64,000 nucleotides of DNA from Actinokineospora enzanensis DSM 44649 (GTDB lineage Bacteria > Actinomycetota > Actinomycetes > Mycobacteriales > Pseudonocardiaceae), in the NCBI RefSeq assembly GCF_000374445.1, contig NZ_KB894409.1, positions 170,674 through 234,673 of the forward strand, given 5' to 3'. The notes below the pieces were generated by a model. It saw nothing but the letters and a program-made list of their open reading frames with translations. It was not told the DNA's origin and ran no database searches. Shown here piece by piece: positions 9,114 to 18,009 of this stretch. Positions within the stretch are counted from its first letter, which is position 1, and each line of letters starts with the position of its first letter. The translations under genes and the position numbers were made by a program.

Positions 9114-9650
9114 GTGGAGCCGGTGGAGATCAACGCAGGGGCGTATTACCTGCGGGCACTGCGCGACGACGCGCGGATCGACGACCGGCCGCGGGTCGTG
9201 GAGGGCTTCACCGATCCGGTCAGCAGGCAGTGGCTGGCGCACATCAAGGTGCACGACCTGGCCTCGGCCGGGGAGTACATCGAGCGCCGCGCCGCGGACT
9301 GGGCGCACGAGACCCGGCTGTCCTGGGCGGTGGCCGACCCGCTGACCGGTGTGCTGCTGGGCGAGGTGCAGCTCAAGGAGCTGGACCTGGCAGGCGGCAC
9401 GGCGGAGGCGGGCTGTTGGGCGCACCCGGACGCGCGCGGCAAGGGGATGACCACCGAGGCGTTGGCGGCGATCATCCGATTCGGTTTCGGAGCACTCGGA
9501 CTGCGCGCGATCGCCTATCGGCACGAGCGCGGCAACGAGGGGTCCGCGCGGGTGGCGGCGAAACTCGGCTTCACTCCGGTGAGTGACGAACCATCGGGCG
9601 ATGTCGTCCTGATGCTGCGTAACCCGGCCGTGGATGTAGACGTTGAGTAG
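9114..9650 (+). CDS. GNAT-family N-acetyltransferase (RimJ-like)
   Basis: A 178-residue GNAT protein. The beta4-alpha3 acetyl-CoA-binding core is visible as GCWAHPDARGKGMTTEAL (the R-G-K-G-x-x-T form typical of RimJ/RimL enzymes that acetylate protein N-termini or other amines), followed by AIAYRHERGNEGSARVAAKLGF. TAACGT lies exactly 7 bases before GTG 9114, giving a leaderless start; GTG codons at 9084 and 9105 are in-frame alternatives. The substrate is not predictable. Confidence 0.82.
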   Translation: MEPVEINAGAYYLRALRDDARIDDRPRVVEGFTDPVSRQWLAHIKVHDLASAGEYIERRAADWAHETRLSWAVADPLTGVLLGEVQLKELDLAGGTAEAGCWAHPDARGKGMTTEALAAIIRFGFGALGLRAIAYRHERGNEGSARVAAKLGFTPVSDEPSGDVVLMLRNPAVDVDVE

Positions 9651-9795
9651 AACGGCAGGCGACGGAACCAAGCCGGTCCGGTGGACGTCTACGAAAACGA
9701 GCCGGAACGGTCGAAACCGACCGTGATGACTCGATAGAGTTGCTCCCAACCACAGGCAGTGACACAACCGCGAACACTGGGGACGGGGAGGGGAA

Positions 9796-10167
9796 GTGCC
9801 AGGGACCCACAGGCCCGACGGACACGGGGGTGGCCGCGGGCAGGACCTGCTCGACCTGGCGCCGGAGGCGGTGCCCGCGCTGCGCGCCGCGTTCGTCGAC
9901 GCGCTGGCCAGCGTCGATCGGCAGTTGGAGCTGGGCGAGACCGGCCTGGCCGTCGAGGCGTGGGCGCACGACCCGGTGAGCCAGGACGCCACCCGCGCGG
10001 TGAACGCACTGACGGCGCACTCCGAACGGGCCGCGCTCGACCAGCTGCGCGCGTACCGGGCGCAGCTGGACACGGCCGTGCACAACCTGGACAAGGTCGC
10101 CGAGCAGTACCGGCTGCTGGAGGACGACAACGCCGCCACGGTCACGCAGAAGGGGGCGACGGGCTGA
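9796..10167 (+). CDS. Small helical protein, putative partner of the PPE-like protein downstream
   Basis: A 123-residue, mostly alpha-helical protein with regular Ala/Leu spacing (residues about 18-115), no signal peptide and no named domain that I recognise. GTG 9796 follows a strong GGGGAGGGGA site. Its stop overlaps the next start by one base (TGATG), so the two are translated together. Length, helicity and the coupled pair layout resemble type VII (ESX) secretion partners (PE/PPE- or EsxA/EsxB-like), but no WXG motif is present, so this role is inference. Confidence 0.7.
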   Translation: MPGTHRPDGHGGGRGQDLLDLAPEAVPALRAAFVDALASVDRQLELGETGLAVEAWAHDPVSQDATRAVNALTAHSERAALDQLRAYRAQLDTAVHNLDKVAEQYRLLEDDNAATVTQKGATG

Positions 10168-11486
10168 TGGCCGAGCCGAACACCGAGGCAAGGCGCTGGC
10201 GCGGCTTCACGCACAAGGAGCTGTACCTGATGCTGCACGACGGCCCGGGGGCGCAGGCCTCCGCCGAGCCGTCCCGCCGCTGGACGGCGCTGACCGCCAC
10301 GCTCAGCGACATCGGCCAGGACCTGGCCACCGCGCTGGGCGGCTCGGCGTCGGGCTGGGCGGGCCGGGCAGCGGGCGCGGCGGTGGACCGACTGTCCCCG
10401 TTAGCCGGTTGGGCGCGCGCGGGCGCGGCGACGGCCGAGAGCATGCGCGTCGCGGTGGAGAACCAGGCCGAGCACATCGCGCGGGCCCGCGCCGACATGC
10501 CGGTGCCCGAGGACGTCCCGGCCCAGCAGCCGGACCCGGCGGTCCCGCCCGCGCTGCTGGTCGCCACCACGGGGGCGGACGCGGAGCCGGTGGAGGCCGC
10601 GCAGTCCGCCGGGGAGCAGAAGGCATTCGAGGTCATGGCGACCTACGAGCAGAACACCTCGACGAACTTGCACTCATTGACCGGGTTCGCCAACCCGCCC
10701 GCGTTGCCTGGTTCGTTCGCCTCGAACAGCAGGCGTGGTGACGGGGTGCAGGGGACGCACGTGTCGTTCGCGTCGACCCCGCAGGTGAACCCGGTGCCGG
10801 TGGTGCCCGACCTGGATCAGCAGCAGTTCCGGCCGCAGCATTTCCACGGTGGTCCGGGTGGGTTCGAGCACTCGGGCGGCCCGGTCGGGGGCCAGGGTCT
10901 GGGGCTGTCGGCGGCCGCTCCGGTGGAACCGTTGCCGCGGGTGCGGCCGATGGGGCCGGGGCTGCTCAGCGGCGTCGGTTCGGTCGGGCTGGACAACTCG
11001 GTGATCGGTCTGGGCGGCATGACGACCGGACCGACCGATGCCGAGGACAACGCCACCCGCCGACCTGGACGCTCGGCGTCCATGACCGGCGCGGGTGCTC
11101 CCGGGCATGGGGGCGACCCGAGCTCGTTCAACTCGGGGTCGGGGTCCGGGAATGCCGGACTGAACGCGAGTCCCAGCCTGGCCGCCGGGGCCAATCCGGC
11201 TTCCGCCACCGGGACGCCGATGGCTCCCGGTGCGGGCGCGGCCGGTGGGGCGCCGATGTCGTCCAACGACAAGATCGCCATGCGGCGGTTCGGGGTGGAC
11301 GCGCTCGGCTCCAGCCAGTGGTTCGGTGACCCGGGCGAGTCCACTATGGGGGCCGGGTCTTCCGGTGCGGGCGGTCGGCAGTTGGGTGGGCGTCGGCGGG
11401 AGTTGAGCCAGACGGAGCAGGTCACCGAGTCGGTGACGATCGACGGGGAGGACGTCAACCTGCCGCCCGGGGTGATCGGCGGCTGA
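10167..11486 (+). CDS. PPE-like / type VII secretion substrate-like protein with Gly-Ala-Ser-rich tail
   Basis: A 439-residue protein. The N-terminal part (about 1-110) is helical with a WRGFTHKELYLMLHDGPG segment reminiscent of the PPE-family start, where residues surround the helical hairpin that packs on a PE-like partner. From about 170 on it is low-complexity, rich in Gly, Ala, Ser, Pro and Asn, with no hydrophobic anchor. The C-terminus (about 395-439) has an acidic-polar block (RRELSQTEQVTESVTIDG). The start overlaps the previous stop, so this is a two-gene unit. Export by an ESX system is plausible but no ESX machinery gene is in the window. Confidence 0.72.
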   Translation: MAEPNTEARRWRGFTHKELYLMLHDGPGAQASAEPSRRWTALTATLSDIGQDLATALGGSASGWAGRAAGAAVDRLSPLAGWARAGAATAESMRVAVENQAEHIARARADMPVPEDVPAQQPDPAVPPALLVATTGADAEPVEAAQSAGEQKAFEVMATYEQNTSTNLHSLTGFANPPALPGSFASNSRRGDGVQGTHVSFASTPQVNPVPVVPDLDQQQFRPQHFHGGPGGFEHSGGPVGGQGLGLSAAAPVEPLPRVRPMGPGLLSGVGSVGLDNSVIGLGGMTTGPTDAEDNATRRPGRSASMTGAGAPGHGGDPSSFNSGSGSGNAGLNASPSLAAGANPASATGTPMAPGAGAAGGAPMSSNDKIAMRRFGVDALGSSQWFGDPGESTMGAGSSGAGGRQLGGRRRELSQTEQVTESVTIDGEDVNLPPGVIGG

Positions 11487-11502
11487 TAGTCCTCAGTAGA
11501 CA

Positions 11503-11541
11503 AAAGCCCCGACGGACCTGGTGTCCGTCGGGGCTTTCTTT
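11503..11541. terminator. Strong rho-independent terminator, probably bidirectional
   Basis: A perfect 14-bp stem (11503-11516 with 11524-11537) with a 7-base loop, flanked by A-run on the left and CTTTT on the right. It ends the 9796-11486 unit and faces the end of the minus-strand gene at 11609. Confidence 0.92.
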
Positions 11542-11608
11542 TGGTGTAGGCCCATATTCCGCAATGGACGGCCCCGGCGCTACCCAGGGCCGTCCGAATA
11601 GGTGGGTC

Positions 11609-12151
11609 CTACCAGCTGTGCGCCACGTCGATGACCACGCGGGACGGGCCGGTCAGGGTGAACACCCGGAACGGGAGGCGGGCTCGGACGCCCAGGCCGA
11701 CCGTGGTGGTGCCCTCGAAGGAGCCGGCCCAGGAAGCCTGGCGGAAGGTCTGGTAGCCGGTGACGTCCACCAGTTCCGTCCAGTTCGCCGGGTGGTAGGT
11801 GAGGTTGCCGTTGTCGTCGTAGGCGGGTGAGTAGACCACGATCTGCAGGAACGCGCCGCCGCGCAGCGGGACGGGCTTGCCGGAGCCGTCCATGGTGACC
11901 TCGGGGACGTACTGCACGTAGTAGCCCTGGGTGGCGGTGCCGGACAGGTCGATGACCAGCCGGTCGTAGCAGTCCTGGCGGCCGGAGCGGATGTTGGTGA
12001 CCGGGCCCGCCGTGCTCGGGGCCGCGGTCTTGGTCAGCGAGCCCCAGCCGGACTCGCAGGCGGTGACCGCCGCGGGCGCGGCGGTGGGCAGGGCGACCGT
12101 GAGGGTGGCGGCGGTGGTGACCGCCAAGACGATCTTCATGAAGGCGCGCAT
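11609..12151 (-). CDS. Secreted AMIN-like domain protein
   Basis: A 180-residue exported protein with a clear signal peptide (MRAFMKIVLAVTTAATLTVALPTAAPA). The mature part holds a beta-rich domain starting ITN-like with NIRSGRQDCYDRLVIDLSG and ending RVVIDVAHSW. This is the pattern of the actinobacterial AMIN-like domain, related to the peptidoglycan/cell-envelope-binding AMIN fold. The two cysteines near the domain start could form a disulfide. The start at 12151 is chosen for the signal peptide; the frame is open eight more codons. The role is probably in the cell envelope. Confidence 0.8.
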   Translation of the reverse strand: MRAFMKIVLAVTTAATLTVALPTAAPAAVTACESGWGSLTKTAAPSTAGPVTNIRSGRQDCYDRLVIDLSGTATQGYYVQYVPEVTMDGSGKPVPLRGGAFLQIVVYSPAYDDNGNLTYHPANWTELVDVTGYQTFRQASWAGSFEGTTTVGLGVRARLPFRVFTLTGPSRVVIDVAHSW

Positions 12152-12176
12152 GTCATTCGGCTCCCCTCGAACCATC

Positions 12177-12202
12177 GGTACGGCCTACGCGCAGGCCGTA
12201 CC
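12177..12202. terminator. Hairpin between two minus-strand genes
   Basis: A perfect 10-bp inverted repeat (12177-12186 with 12193-12202) with a 6-base loop, 35 bases after the GGCT-like gene stop. It lacks a T-run, so termination is likely but not certain. Confidence 0.55.
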
Positions 12203-12236
12203 CGGGGAGACGCGCGACACACTTTCGAGTTGCGTG

Positions 12237-12701
12237 TCAGCTGGCGGTGGCCGGTCCGATTCCGTCGCACGGCCTAGTGCGCAGGCCCGCCACGTAGTCC
12301 GCGGGGGCGCCCGCGGCCTCGGCGGCGTCCGCGACCACGCCAAGGTACCTGGCCGAGGGCAGGCCGCCCTCGTAGGCGTCCAGCACGTACAGCCAGCTGA
12401 GCACCGAGCCCTCCAGGGTCTGCACCCGGAGTCTGATCTTGGAATGCAGCGCCAGCTCGGCGCCCTCCCAGCGGTCGAGGTTGACCTCATCCTCCTCCGG
12501 CACGTCGTAGAGCACGACGAACACCTGGGAGCCCGGTTCCTCGACCAGCGTGGCCAGGGCACCCTCCCAGCCCAGGTCCTCGCCGCCGAAGGTCAGCCGC
12601 CAGCCGACGAGCCACCCCGTCCCGGCCATCGGCGAATGCGGGGCACGCTGCATCATCTGGCCCGGATCCATGTTCGACCCGTAAGCGGCATAGAGCGGCA
12701 C
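12237..12701 (-). CDS. Gamma-glutamylcyclotransferase-like protein
   Basis: A 154-residue protein starting PLYAAYGSNMDPGQM, the signature Y-G-S-N-M of the GGCT/AIG2-like fold, where this loop binds the gamma-glutamyl group. The catalytic acid of the family is a Glu in the middle of the domain; candidates are the Glu residues in VEEPGSQVFV and YDVPEED. The GTG at 12701 lies 7 bases after TAGGCT and is taken as a leaderless start. The gene is divergent from lpdA, as its homologue (Rv3304) is in M. tuberculosis. The real substrate is not known. Confidence 0.85.
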   Translation of the reverse strand: MPLYAAYGSNMDPGQMMQRAPHSPMAGTGWLVGWRLTFGGEDLGWEGALATLVEEPGSQVFVVLYDVPEEDEVNLDRWEGAELALHSKIRLRVQTLEGSVLSWLYVLDAYEGGLPSARYLGVVADAAEAAGAPADYVAGLRTRPCDGIGPATAS

Positions 12702-12841
12702 GCCGGACAGCCTAGCCACACCGTGCGGTGCTAGCAGGCAGCCGCGCGGAGGGATCACCTTTTCGCGGCCACCCGAGGCCCGGTCGGGGTGCTCCGCGTA
12801 CCGTGTTCGCGGAACACGCGCGGGGTTGGATGGAGGCTCGG

Positions 12842-14242
12842 GTGACCCGGATCGTGATCATGGGTGGGGGTCCGGCGGGGTACGAGGCAGCGCTGGTCGC
12901 GGCGCAGCACGGGGCCGAGGTGACCGTGGTCGAGCGGGACGGCCTCGGCGGCGCGTGCGTGCTCTACGACTGCGTCCCGTCCAAGACGTTCATCGCCTCC
13001 GCGGGCGCCAGGGTGGCCTTCCGGGACGCCGACGAGCTGGGCATCGGCACCGACGACGTGGACTCCACCGTGCACCTGCCGGTGGTCCGCGGCCGGGTGC
13101 GCGGGCTGGCCCTGGCCCAGTCCGCCGACATCCGCAACCGGGTGCAGCGCGAGGGCGTGCGAGTGGTCACCGGCACCGCCCGGTTCTGCGACGACCGCAC
13201 CGGCATGGCCGCGCACCGGGTCGCCATCGACACCGGCGCGTCCACCGAGGTGCTCTCCGCCGACGTGGTGCTGATCGCCACCGGCGCCACCCCCCGGGTG
13301 ATCCCGGGCGCGGAGCCGGACGGCATCCGGGTGCTGGACTGGCGGCAGATCTACGACCTGGAGGAGCTGCCCGAGCACCTGGTCGTGGTCGGCTCCGGGG
13401 TCACCGGCGCCGAGTTCGCCTCGGCGTTCATCGAGATGGGCGTTCAGGTCACGGTGATCTCCAGCCGGGACCGGGTGCTGCCGCACGAGGACGCGGACGC
13501 GGCGGCCGTGCTGGAGGACGTGTTCGCCGAGCGCGGCACCACGCTGGTCAAGCACGCGCGCGCGGAGAAGATCGAGCGCGACCACACCGGGGTGACCGTC
13601 CACCTGCGCGGCGGCGAGACGGTGCGCGCCAGCCACGCGCTGATGACCGTCGGCTCGGTGCCCAACACCACCGACATCGGCCTGGACAAGGTCGGCATCG
13701 AGCCGGGGCCGGGCGGGTTCATCACCGTGGACCGGGTGTCGCGCACCGGCGTGCCGGGCATCTACGCGGCGGGCGACTGCACCGGGGTGCTGATGCTGGC
13801 CTCGGTGGCGGCCATGCAGGGCCGGATCGCGATGTGGCACGCGCTGGGCGAGGGTGTCACGCCGATCAAGCTGAAGACGGTGGCGGCGAACGTGTTCACC
13901 CATCCGGAGATCGCTACCGTCGGGATCAGCCAGCACGCCATCGACTCCGGCGAGGTGCCGGCGCGCACGATCATGCTGCCACTGGCCACGAACGCGCGGG
14001 CCAAGATGGAGGGCCTGCGGCGCGGGTTCGTGAAGCTGTTCTGCCGCCCGGCGACCGGCGTCGTCATCGGCGGGGTGATCGTGGCGCCGAGCGCGAGCGA
14101 GCTGGTCCTGCCGATCGCGCTGGCGGTGCAGAACCAGTTGACCGTGGACGATCTGGCGCTGACCTTCTCGGTCTACCCGTCGCTGTCCGGTTCGATCACC
14201 GAGGCGGGCCGTCAGCTGATGCGGCACGACGATCTGGACTGA
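12842..14242 (+). CDS. lpdA: LpdA-type flavoprotein, NAD(P)H quinone reductase (dihydrolipoamide dehydrogenase homologue)
   Basis: A 466-residue member of the flavoprotein disulfide reductases. An N-terminal FAD-binding motif (IVIMGGGPAGYEAA) is followed by Cys39-VLYD-Cys44, the position of the redox disulfide. An NAD(P)-binding motif (VVVGSGVTGAEFAS) and FAD site (GIYAAGDCTG) follow. The C-terminal dimer-interface motif is SVYPSLSGS, where true lipoamide dehydrogenases have the catalytic His-Pro-x-x-x-Glu; both catalytic residues are missing. This matches mycobacterial LpdA, described as a quinone reductase and not a lipoamide dehydrogenase. GTG 12842 has GGAGG 5 bases upstream. Confidence 0.9.
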   Translation: MTRIVIMGGGPAGYEAALVAAQHGAEVTVVERDGLGGACVLYDCVPSKTFIASAGARVAFRDADELGIGTDDVDSTVHLPVVRGRVRGLALAQSADIRNRVQREGVRVVTGTARFCDDRTGMAAHRVAIDTGASTEVLSADVVLIATGATPRVIPGAEPDGIRVLDWRQIYDLEELPEHLVVVGSGVTGAEFASAFIEMGVQVTVISSRDRVLPHEDADAAAVLEDVFAERGTTLVKHARAEKIERDHTGVTVHLRGGETVRASHALMTVGSVPNTTDIGLDKVGIEPGPGGFITVDRVSRTGVPGIYAAGDCTGVLMLASVAAMQGRIAMWHALGEGVTPIKLKTVAANVFTHPEIATVGISQHAIDSGEVPARTIMLPLATNARAKMEGLRRGFVKLFCRPATGVVIGGVIVAPSASELVLPIALAVQNQLTVDDLALTFSVYPSLSGSITEAGRQLMRHDDLD

Positions 14243-14420
14243 AATTCACTCGGTTTCCAGGTTTGCCCGGCAGGTTCACCGGATCGTGCATATCGTGTGG
14301 CTGTTCGCTCGCTGCTCCGTGACCACATTTACGCGAGAACGAGTGAAACTGTGTCGCCGCTCTTTCGATAGAGCTACTGAGCCGGTACCCCTGGGGAACC
14401 GAACCGTTATGGAGGCTGAC

Positions 14421-14573
14421 ATGCCGCGTCGGACCGAGTGCCCGGAATGTCTGGGCTCAGGACTCGCCCCCAACCGCAAGGACTTCTGTCCGCGCTGCGG
14501 CGGGATCGGACAGATCCCGCGAGTGTGGACCGGTGCTCTCGCGGTGCGAGTCCAGGAAAGAATCGGGGTCTGA
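14421..14573 (+). CDS. Tiny zinc-ribbon protein (50 aa)
   Basis: A 50-residue protein with two CxxC(x)G motifs, CPECLGSG and CPRCGGIG, 22 residues apart. This is the form of one DnaJ-type or rubredoxin-like zinc ribbon binding a single Zn2+. ATG 14421 is preceded by GGAGG at ideal spacing; the longer frame from 14286 has no such site. The rest is short and basic. Function unknown; such proteins can bind nucleic acid or act as protein partners. Confidence 0.75.
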   Translation: MPRRTECPECLGSGLAPNRKDFCPRCGGIGQIPRVWTGALAVRVQERIGV

Positions 14574-14698
14574 GCACCCCGGCCACGCCGAAGTCCCCCA
14601 GATCGTGCTCGGTCCCCGATCGTCCGGAAGTGTGCTCGGGTCGACGGGATGAACTGACCATGATTCAGGAATTCGGTGCGGACGACAGGTGAGAACGT

Positions 14699-14740
14699 TT
14701 CGCTTGGGCCGTTCGGGGCGGACTGAACGGCCCAAGCGAA
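14699..14740. terminator. Terminator-like hairpin
   Basis: A perfect 16-bp stem (14699-14714 with 14725-14740) and 10-base loop. It lies between the zinc-ribbon gene and the DUF4190 gene and should end the former transcript. Confidence 0.75.
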
Positions 14741-14851
14741 CCGCGCGTGACAGTCACTGCTCTATTCGGGGCAAGCTTTCCCGAAGGGGCTAACGAGTAC
14801 GGCGCCAACCGCGAGCCTGGTGCGGTAATCCCCGCCCAGAGAGGTATCGCC

Positions 14852-15388
14852 GTGACCTATCCCTCGCAGCCGCCCGGACAGCCGCAGTACTGGCAGCCAC
14901 CGCAGGGATATCCCACGCCACCACCGGGATTCCCGCCTTCGCCGGGCCCGCCGTCGTTTCCACCGGTTGCATCGCTCCCGACAGGACAACCGTTTCCCCC
15001 GGCCGGTCCACAGTTCCCGTCTGGACAGCCCACGCCGTACCCGCCGGGCATGCCATACCAGCCAGGCATGCCATACGCACCGGGGATGCCGTACGCGCCC
15101 TACGGTCAGCCGCAGAAGAACGGCCTGGCCATCGCGGGCTTCACCCTCAGCGCGGTCGCCGTCACGCTCGTCCTGCTGGGCTTCGCGATCCGCGGCCTCG
15201 GCCTCGGCTTCATCTTCGTAGTCCCGATCACCATCACCGGCGTCTCACTGTCCGCGGCGGCCATCGGCCGCGCCAACCGCGGCATGGGCGGTCTCAAAGG
15301 ACTGGCCATCACCGGGGTGATCCTGGGTTCGGCACTGTTGGCGTTCTGGGCAGTCGCTCTTACCGTGACACTCGCGGCCCACCATTGA
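14852..15388 (+). CDS. DUF4190 membrane protein with Pro/Gln-rich N-terminus
   Basis: A 178-residue protein. Residues 1-88 are a Pro-, Gly- and Gln-rich cytoplasmic region with a short repeat (GMPYQP, GMPYAP, GMPYAP). The C-terminal half has the DUF4190 pattern: NGLAIAGFTLSAVAV and then a conserved GRANRGMGGLKGLAITGVILG between two to three membrane helices. Function of the family is unknown; Pro-rich tails of this type often bind partners in the actinobacterial envelope. GTG 14852 has AGAGAGG upstream. Confidence 0.8.
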   Translation: MTYPSQPPGQPQYWQPPQGYPTPPPGFPPSPGPPSFPPVASLPTGQPFPPAGPQFPSGQPTPYPPGMPYQPGMPYAPGMPYAPYGQPQKNGLAIAGFTLSAVAVTLVLLGFAIRGLGLGFIFVVPITITGVSLSAAAIGRANRGMGGLKGLAITGVILGSALLAFWAVALTVTLAAHH

Positions 15389-15549
15389 CACCGAGCCGCA
15401 CCGTCCGTCATGGACTATGACCGAGCTGTCCACAAGTCCCCCGCGTCCTCGCTTTTGTCAAAGACACGATCACATTCCCCAACACTGGCGGAAAAGAGCC
15501 GTGCGGCCTGATGGGACATTCGTCCGTACGGGTCGGGACACACGGGTGG

Positions 15550-17061
15550 TCAGTCCTCGTCCACCCAGTCGAAGGTGCGGGTGACCGCTTTCTTCCAGCG
15601 CCGGTAGGTCCGGTCCCGCGCGTCCTGCGCCATCGCGGGTGTCCATTCCTTGTCCTGTGCCCAGTTGGCGCGGATGTCGTCCTCGCCCGCCCAGTAGCCG
15701 ACGGCCAGCCCGGCGGCGTAGGCGGCGCCGAGCGCGGTGGTCTCGGCGACCACCGGGCGGATCACCGGCACGCCCAGGATGTCGGCCTGGAACTGCATCA
15801 GCAGCTCGTTGCCGACCATGCCGCCGTCCACCTTGAGCGCGGTCAGCGGCACGCCGGAGTCGGCGTTCATGGCCTCGATGACCTCGCGGGTCTGGAACGC
15901 GGTGGCCTCCAGCACCGCGCGGGCGAGGTGACCCTTGTTCACGAACCGGGTCAGGCCGACGATCGCGCCGCGCGCGTCGGACCGCCAGTACGGCGCGAAC
16001 AGGCCGGAGAAGGCGGGCACGAAGTAGCAGCCGCCGTTGTCCTCGACCGTGCGCGCGTGCTCCTCGATCTCGGCCGCGCTGCCGATCATCCCCAGGTTGT
16101 CCCGGATCCACTGCACCAGCGAGCCGGTGACCGCGATCGACCCCTCCAGCGCGTACACCGGCGGGCGCTCGCCCAGGCGGTAGCAGACCGTGGTGAGCAG
16201 CCCGTTGTCGCTGGCGACCGGTTCGGTGCCGGTGTTGAGCAACACGAAGTTCCCGGTGCCGTAGGTGTTCTTGGCCTCGCCCGGCGCCAGGCAGGCCTGT
16301 CCGAAGGTGGCCGCCTGCTGGTCGCCGAGGATGCCCGCGATCGGCACGCCCGCCAGCGCCCCGCGCGGCCGCACCCGGCCGTACTCCTGCGAGGACGAGC
16401 GGATCTCCGGCAGCATCGACAGCGGGATGCCCATCTCCGCCGCGATCGCCGCGTCCCAGTCCAATGTGGATAGGTCCATCAGCAGGGTGCGCGAGGCATT
16501 GGTCGGGTCGGTGGCATGCACGCCGCCGTCGACGCCGCCGGTCAGGTTCCACAGCACCCAGGTGTCCATGGTGCCGAACAGCAGCTTCCCCGCCTCGGCG
16601 GCCGCGCGGGCACCGTCGACGTTGTCCAGGATCCAGCGCACCTTCGGGCCGGAGAAGTACGTGGCCAGCGGGAGCCCGGTCCTGGCCCGGTACCGCTCCT
16701 GCCCACCACCGAGTTCCCCGAGCTGCGCGGCGATGCGGTCGGTGCGGGTGTCCTGCCAGACGATCGCGTTGTAGACCGGCTCCCCCGTCTCCCGGTCCCA
16801 CACGACGGCCGTCTCGCGCTGGTTGGTGATACCGACCGCGACGATGTCGGAGTCGTGCAGGTCGGCCTTGGCCAACGCGCCCGCGACCACCGCGCGGGTG
16901 TTCTCCCAGATCTCCAGCGGGTCGTGCTCCACCCAGCCCGCGCGCGGGAAGATCTGCTCGTGCTCGCGCTGGTCGACCGCGACCACCCGCCCGTCGTGGC
17001 TGAAGACCATGCACCGGGTCGAGGTGGTGCCCTGGTCGACAGCGGCCACGTACTCGGTCAT
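15550..17061 (-). CDS. glpK: Glycerol kinase
   Basis: A 503-residue FGGY-family kinase, the usual GlpK length. The N-terminal phosphate-binding motif [15 protein letters not shown], the [14 protein letters not shown] block and the C-terminal [18 protein letters not shown]-site motif are all present. It makes sn-glycerol 3-phosphate from glycerol and ATP. ATG 17061 is preceded by GAGAGG 5 bases away. It lies 34 bases downstream of glpF on the same strand, so the two form a facilitator-kinase operon; glpD is divergent from glpF. Confidence 0.96.
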   Translation of the reverse strand: MTEYVAAVDQGTTSTRCMVFSHDGRVVAVDQREHEQIFPRAGWVEHDPLEIWENTRAVVAGALAKADLHDSDIVAVGITNQRETAVVWDRETGEPVYNAIVWQDTRTDRIAAQLGELGGGQERYRARTGLPLATYFSGPKVRWILDNVDGARAAAEAGKLLFGTMDTWVLWNLTGGVDGGVHATDPTNASRTLLMDLSTLDWDAAIAAEMGIPLSMLPEIRSSSQEYGRVRPRGALAGVPIAGILGDQQAATFGQACLAPGEAKNTYGTGNFVLLNTGTEPVASDNGLLTTVCYRLGERPPVYALEGSIAVTGSLVQWIRDNLGMIGSAAEIEEHARTVEDNGGCYFVPAFSGLFAPYWRSDARGAIVGLTRFVNKGHLARAVLEATAFQTREVIEAMNADSGVPLTALKVDGGMVGNELLMQFQADILGVPVIRPVVAETTALGAAYAAGLAVGYWAGEDDIRANWAQDKEWTPAMAQDARDRTYRRWKKAVTRTFDWVDED

Positions 17062-17095
17062 GCGCACCTCTCCGGGGGTCGATCAAGCAGCACGG

Positions 17096-17836
17096 TCACA
17101 TGGGCAACGCGCGGGCGAGCAGGCCCGCGAGCATGGCGCCGAGCACAGGACCCGCGACGGGCACCCACGCGTAGCCCCAGTCCGCCCCGCCCTTGCCCCG
17201 GATCGGCAGTACCGCGTAGGCCACGCGCGGCCCGAGGTCGCGGGCGGGGTTGATGGCGTACCCGGTCGGACCGCCGAGCGCGGCGCCGACCGCGATCACC
17301 ACGAACGCCACCCCCGCGTAGCCGAGCGCGGCGTTGCCGAACTGCGGCACCCCGCTGCCGTCCACCTTGGCACCCGGGCTGGTCAGAATCCAGAACACCA
17401 GCACGAACGTCGCGATCACCTCGGTGAGCAGGTTCCACGGCGGGTTGCGCACGGTCGGCCCGGTGGCGAAGATCCCGAGCGTGTCACCGGGCTCGTCGTG
17501 GGTGTCGAACTGGAGCTTGTAGGCCAGCCAGCACAGCACGGCCCCGAGGAACGCGCCGGTGAACTGGCCGATCAGGTAAGCCGGGACCTGCGCCAAGGGC
17601 AGCTTCCCGGCGCTGAGCAGGCCGATGGTGACCGCCGGGTTGATGTGCGCGCCGCTGGGCGCGGCGATGCTGGCCCCGGCGAACACGCCGAACCCCCAGC
17701 CGAGCGTGACCAGCAGCCACCCGCCGTCGAACCCGGCGGACTCGCGCAGGTGGGTGTTGGCCACGACGCCGGTGCCGATGAGGATCAGGACGGCGGTGCC
17801 CAGGAGTTCCCAGAGGACGATCTGCCAGAAGCCCAC
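17096..17836 (-). CDS. glpF: Glycerol uptake facilitator (MIP/aquaglyceroporin)
   Basis: A 246-residue membrane channel with six predicted helices and the two pore-forming NPA boxes: SGAHINPAVTIG and GYAINPARDLGPR. The Asp after the second NPA box (NPARD) marks glycerol facilitators as against water-only aquaporins. It lets glycerol diffuse into the cell, where the downstream glpK traps it as glycerol 3-phosphate. First gene of the glpF-glpK operon. Confidence 0.95.
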   Translation of the reverse strand: MGFWQIVLWELLGTAVLILIGTGVVANTHLRESAGFDGGWLLVTLGWGFGVFAGASIAAPSGAHINPAVTIGLLSAGKLPLAQVPAYLIGQFTGAFLGAVLCWLAYKLQFDTHDEPGDTLGIFATGPTVRNPPWNLLTEVIATFVLVFWILTSPGAKVDGSGVPQFGNAALGYAGVAFVVIAVGAALGGPTGYAINPARDLGPRVAYAVLPIRGKGGADWGYAWVPVAGPVLGAMLAGLLARALPM

Positions 17837-18009
17837 GCCGGTCTCCCTCGCGCCGCCGGGCAGGCCCGGGGGGCGGTCACCATTCGCCTACCCTGAGTGA
17901 TCCCCGACGTTACCCGCCGCCCGGTCGACTGTCCACGGCCCGACTGCCCGACCGCGCCGGGACCGGTAGCGTGGGTGGCGCTGCCCGGTGCTCGTCGAGG
18001 GAGGCGAAC

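Noticed and set aside
15420..15480. CTGTCCACA near 15427 as a sixth copy of the intergenic element
   Set aside because: No -10-like hexamer at 59 or 68 bases and no C/G-rich tail were found.
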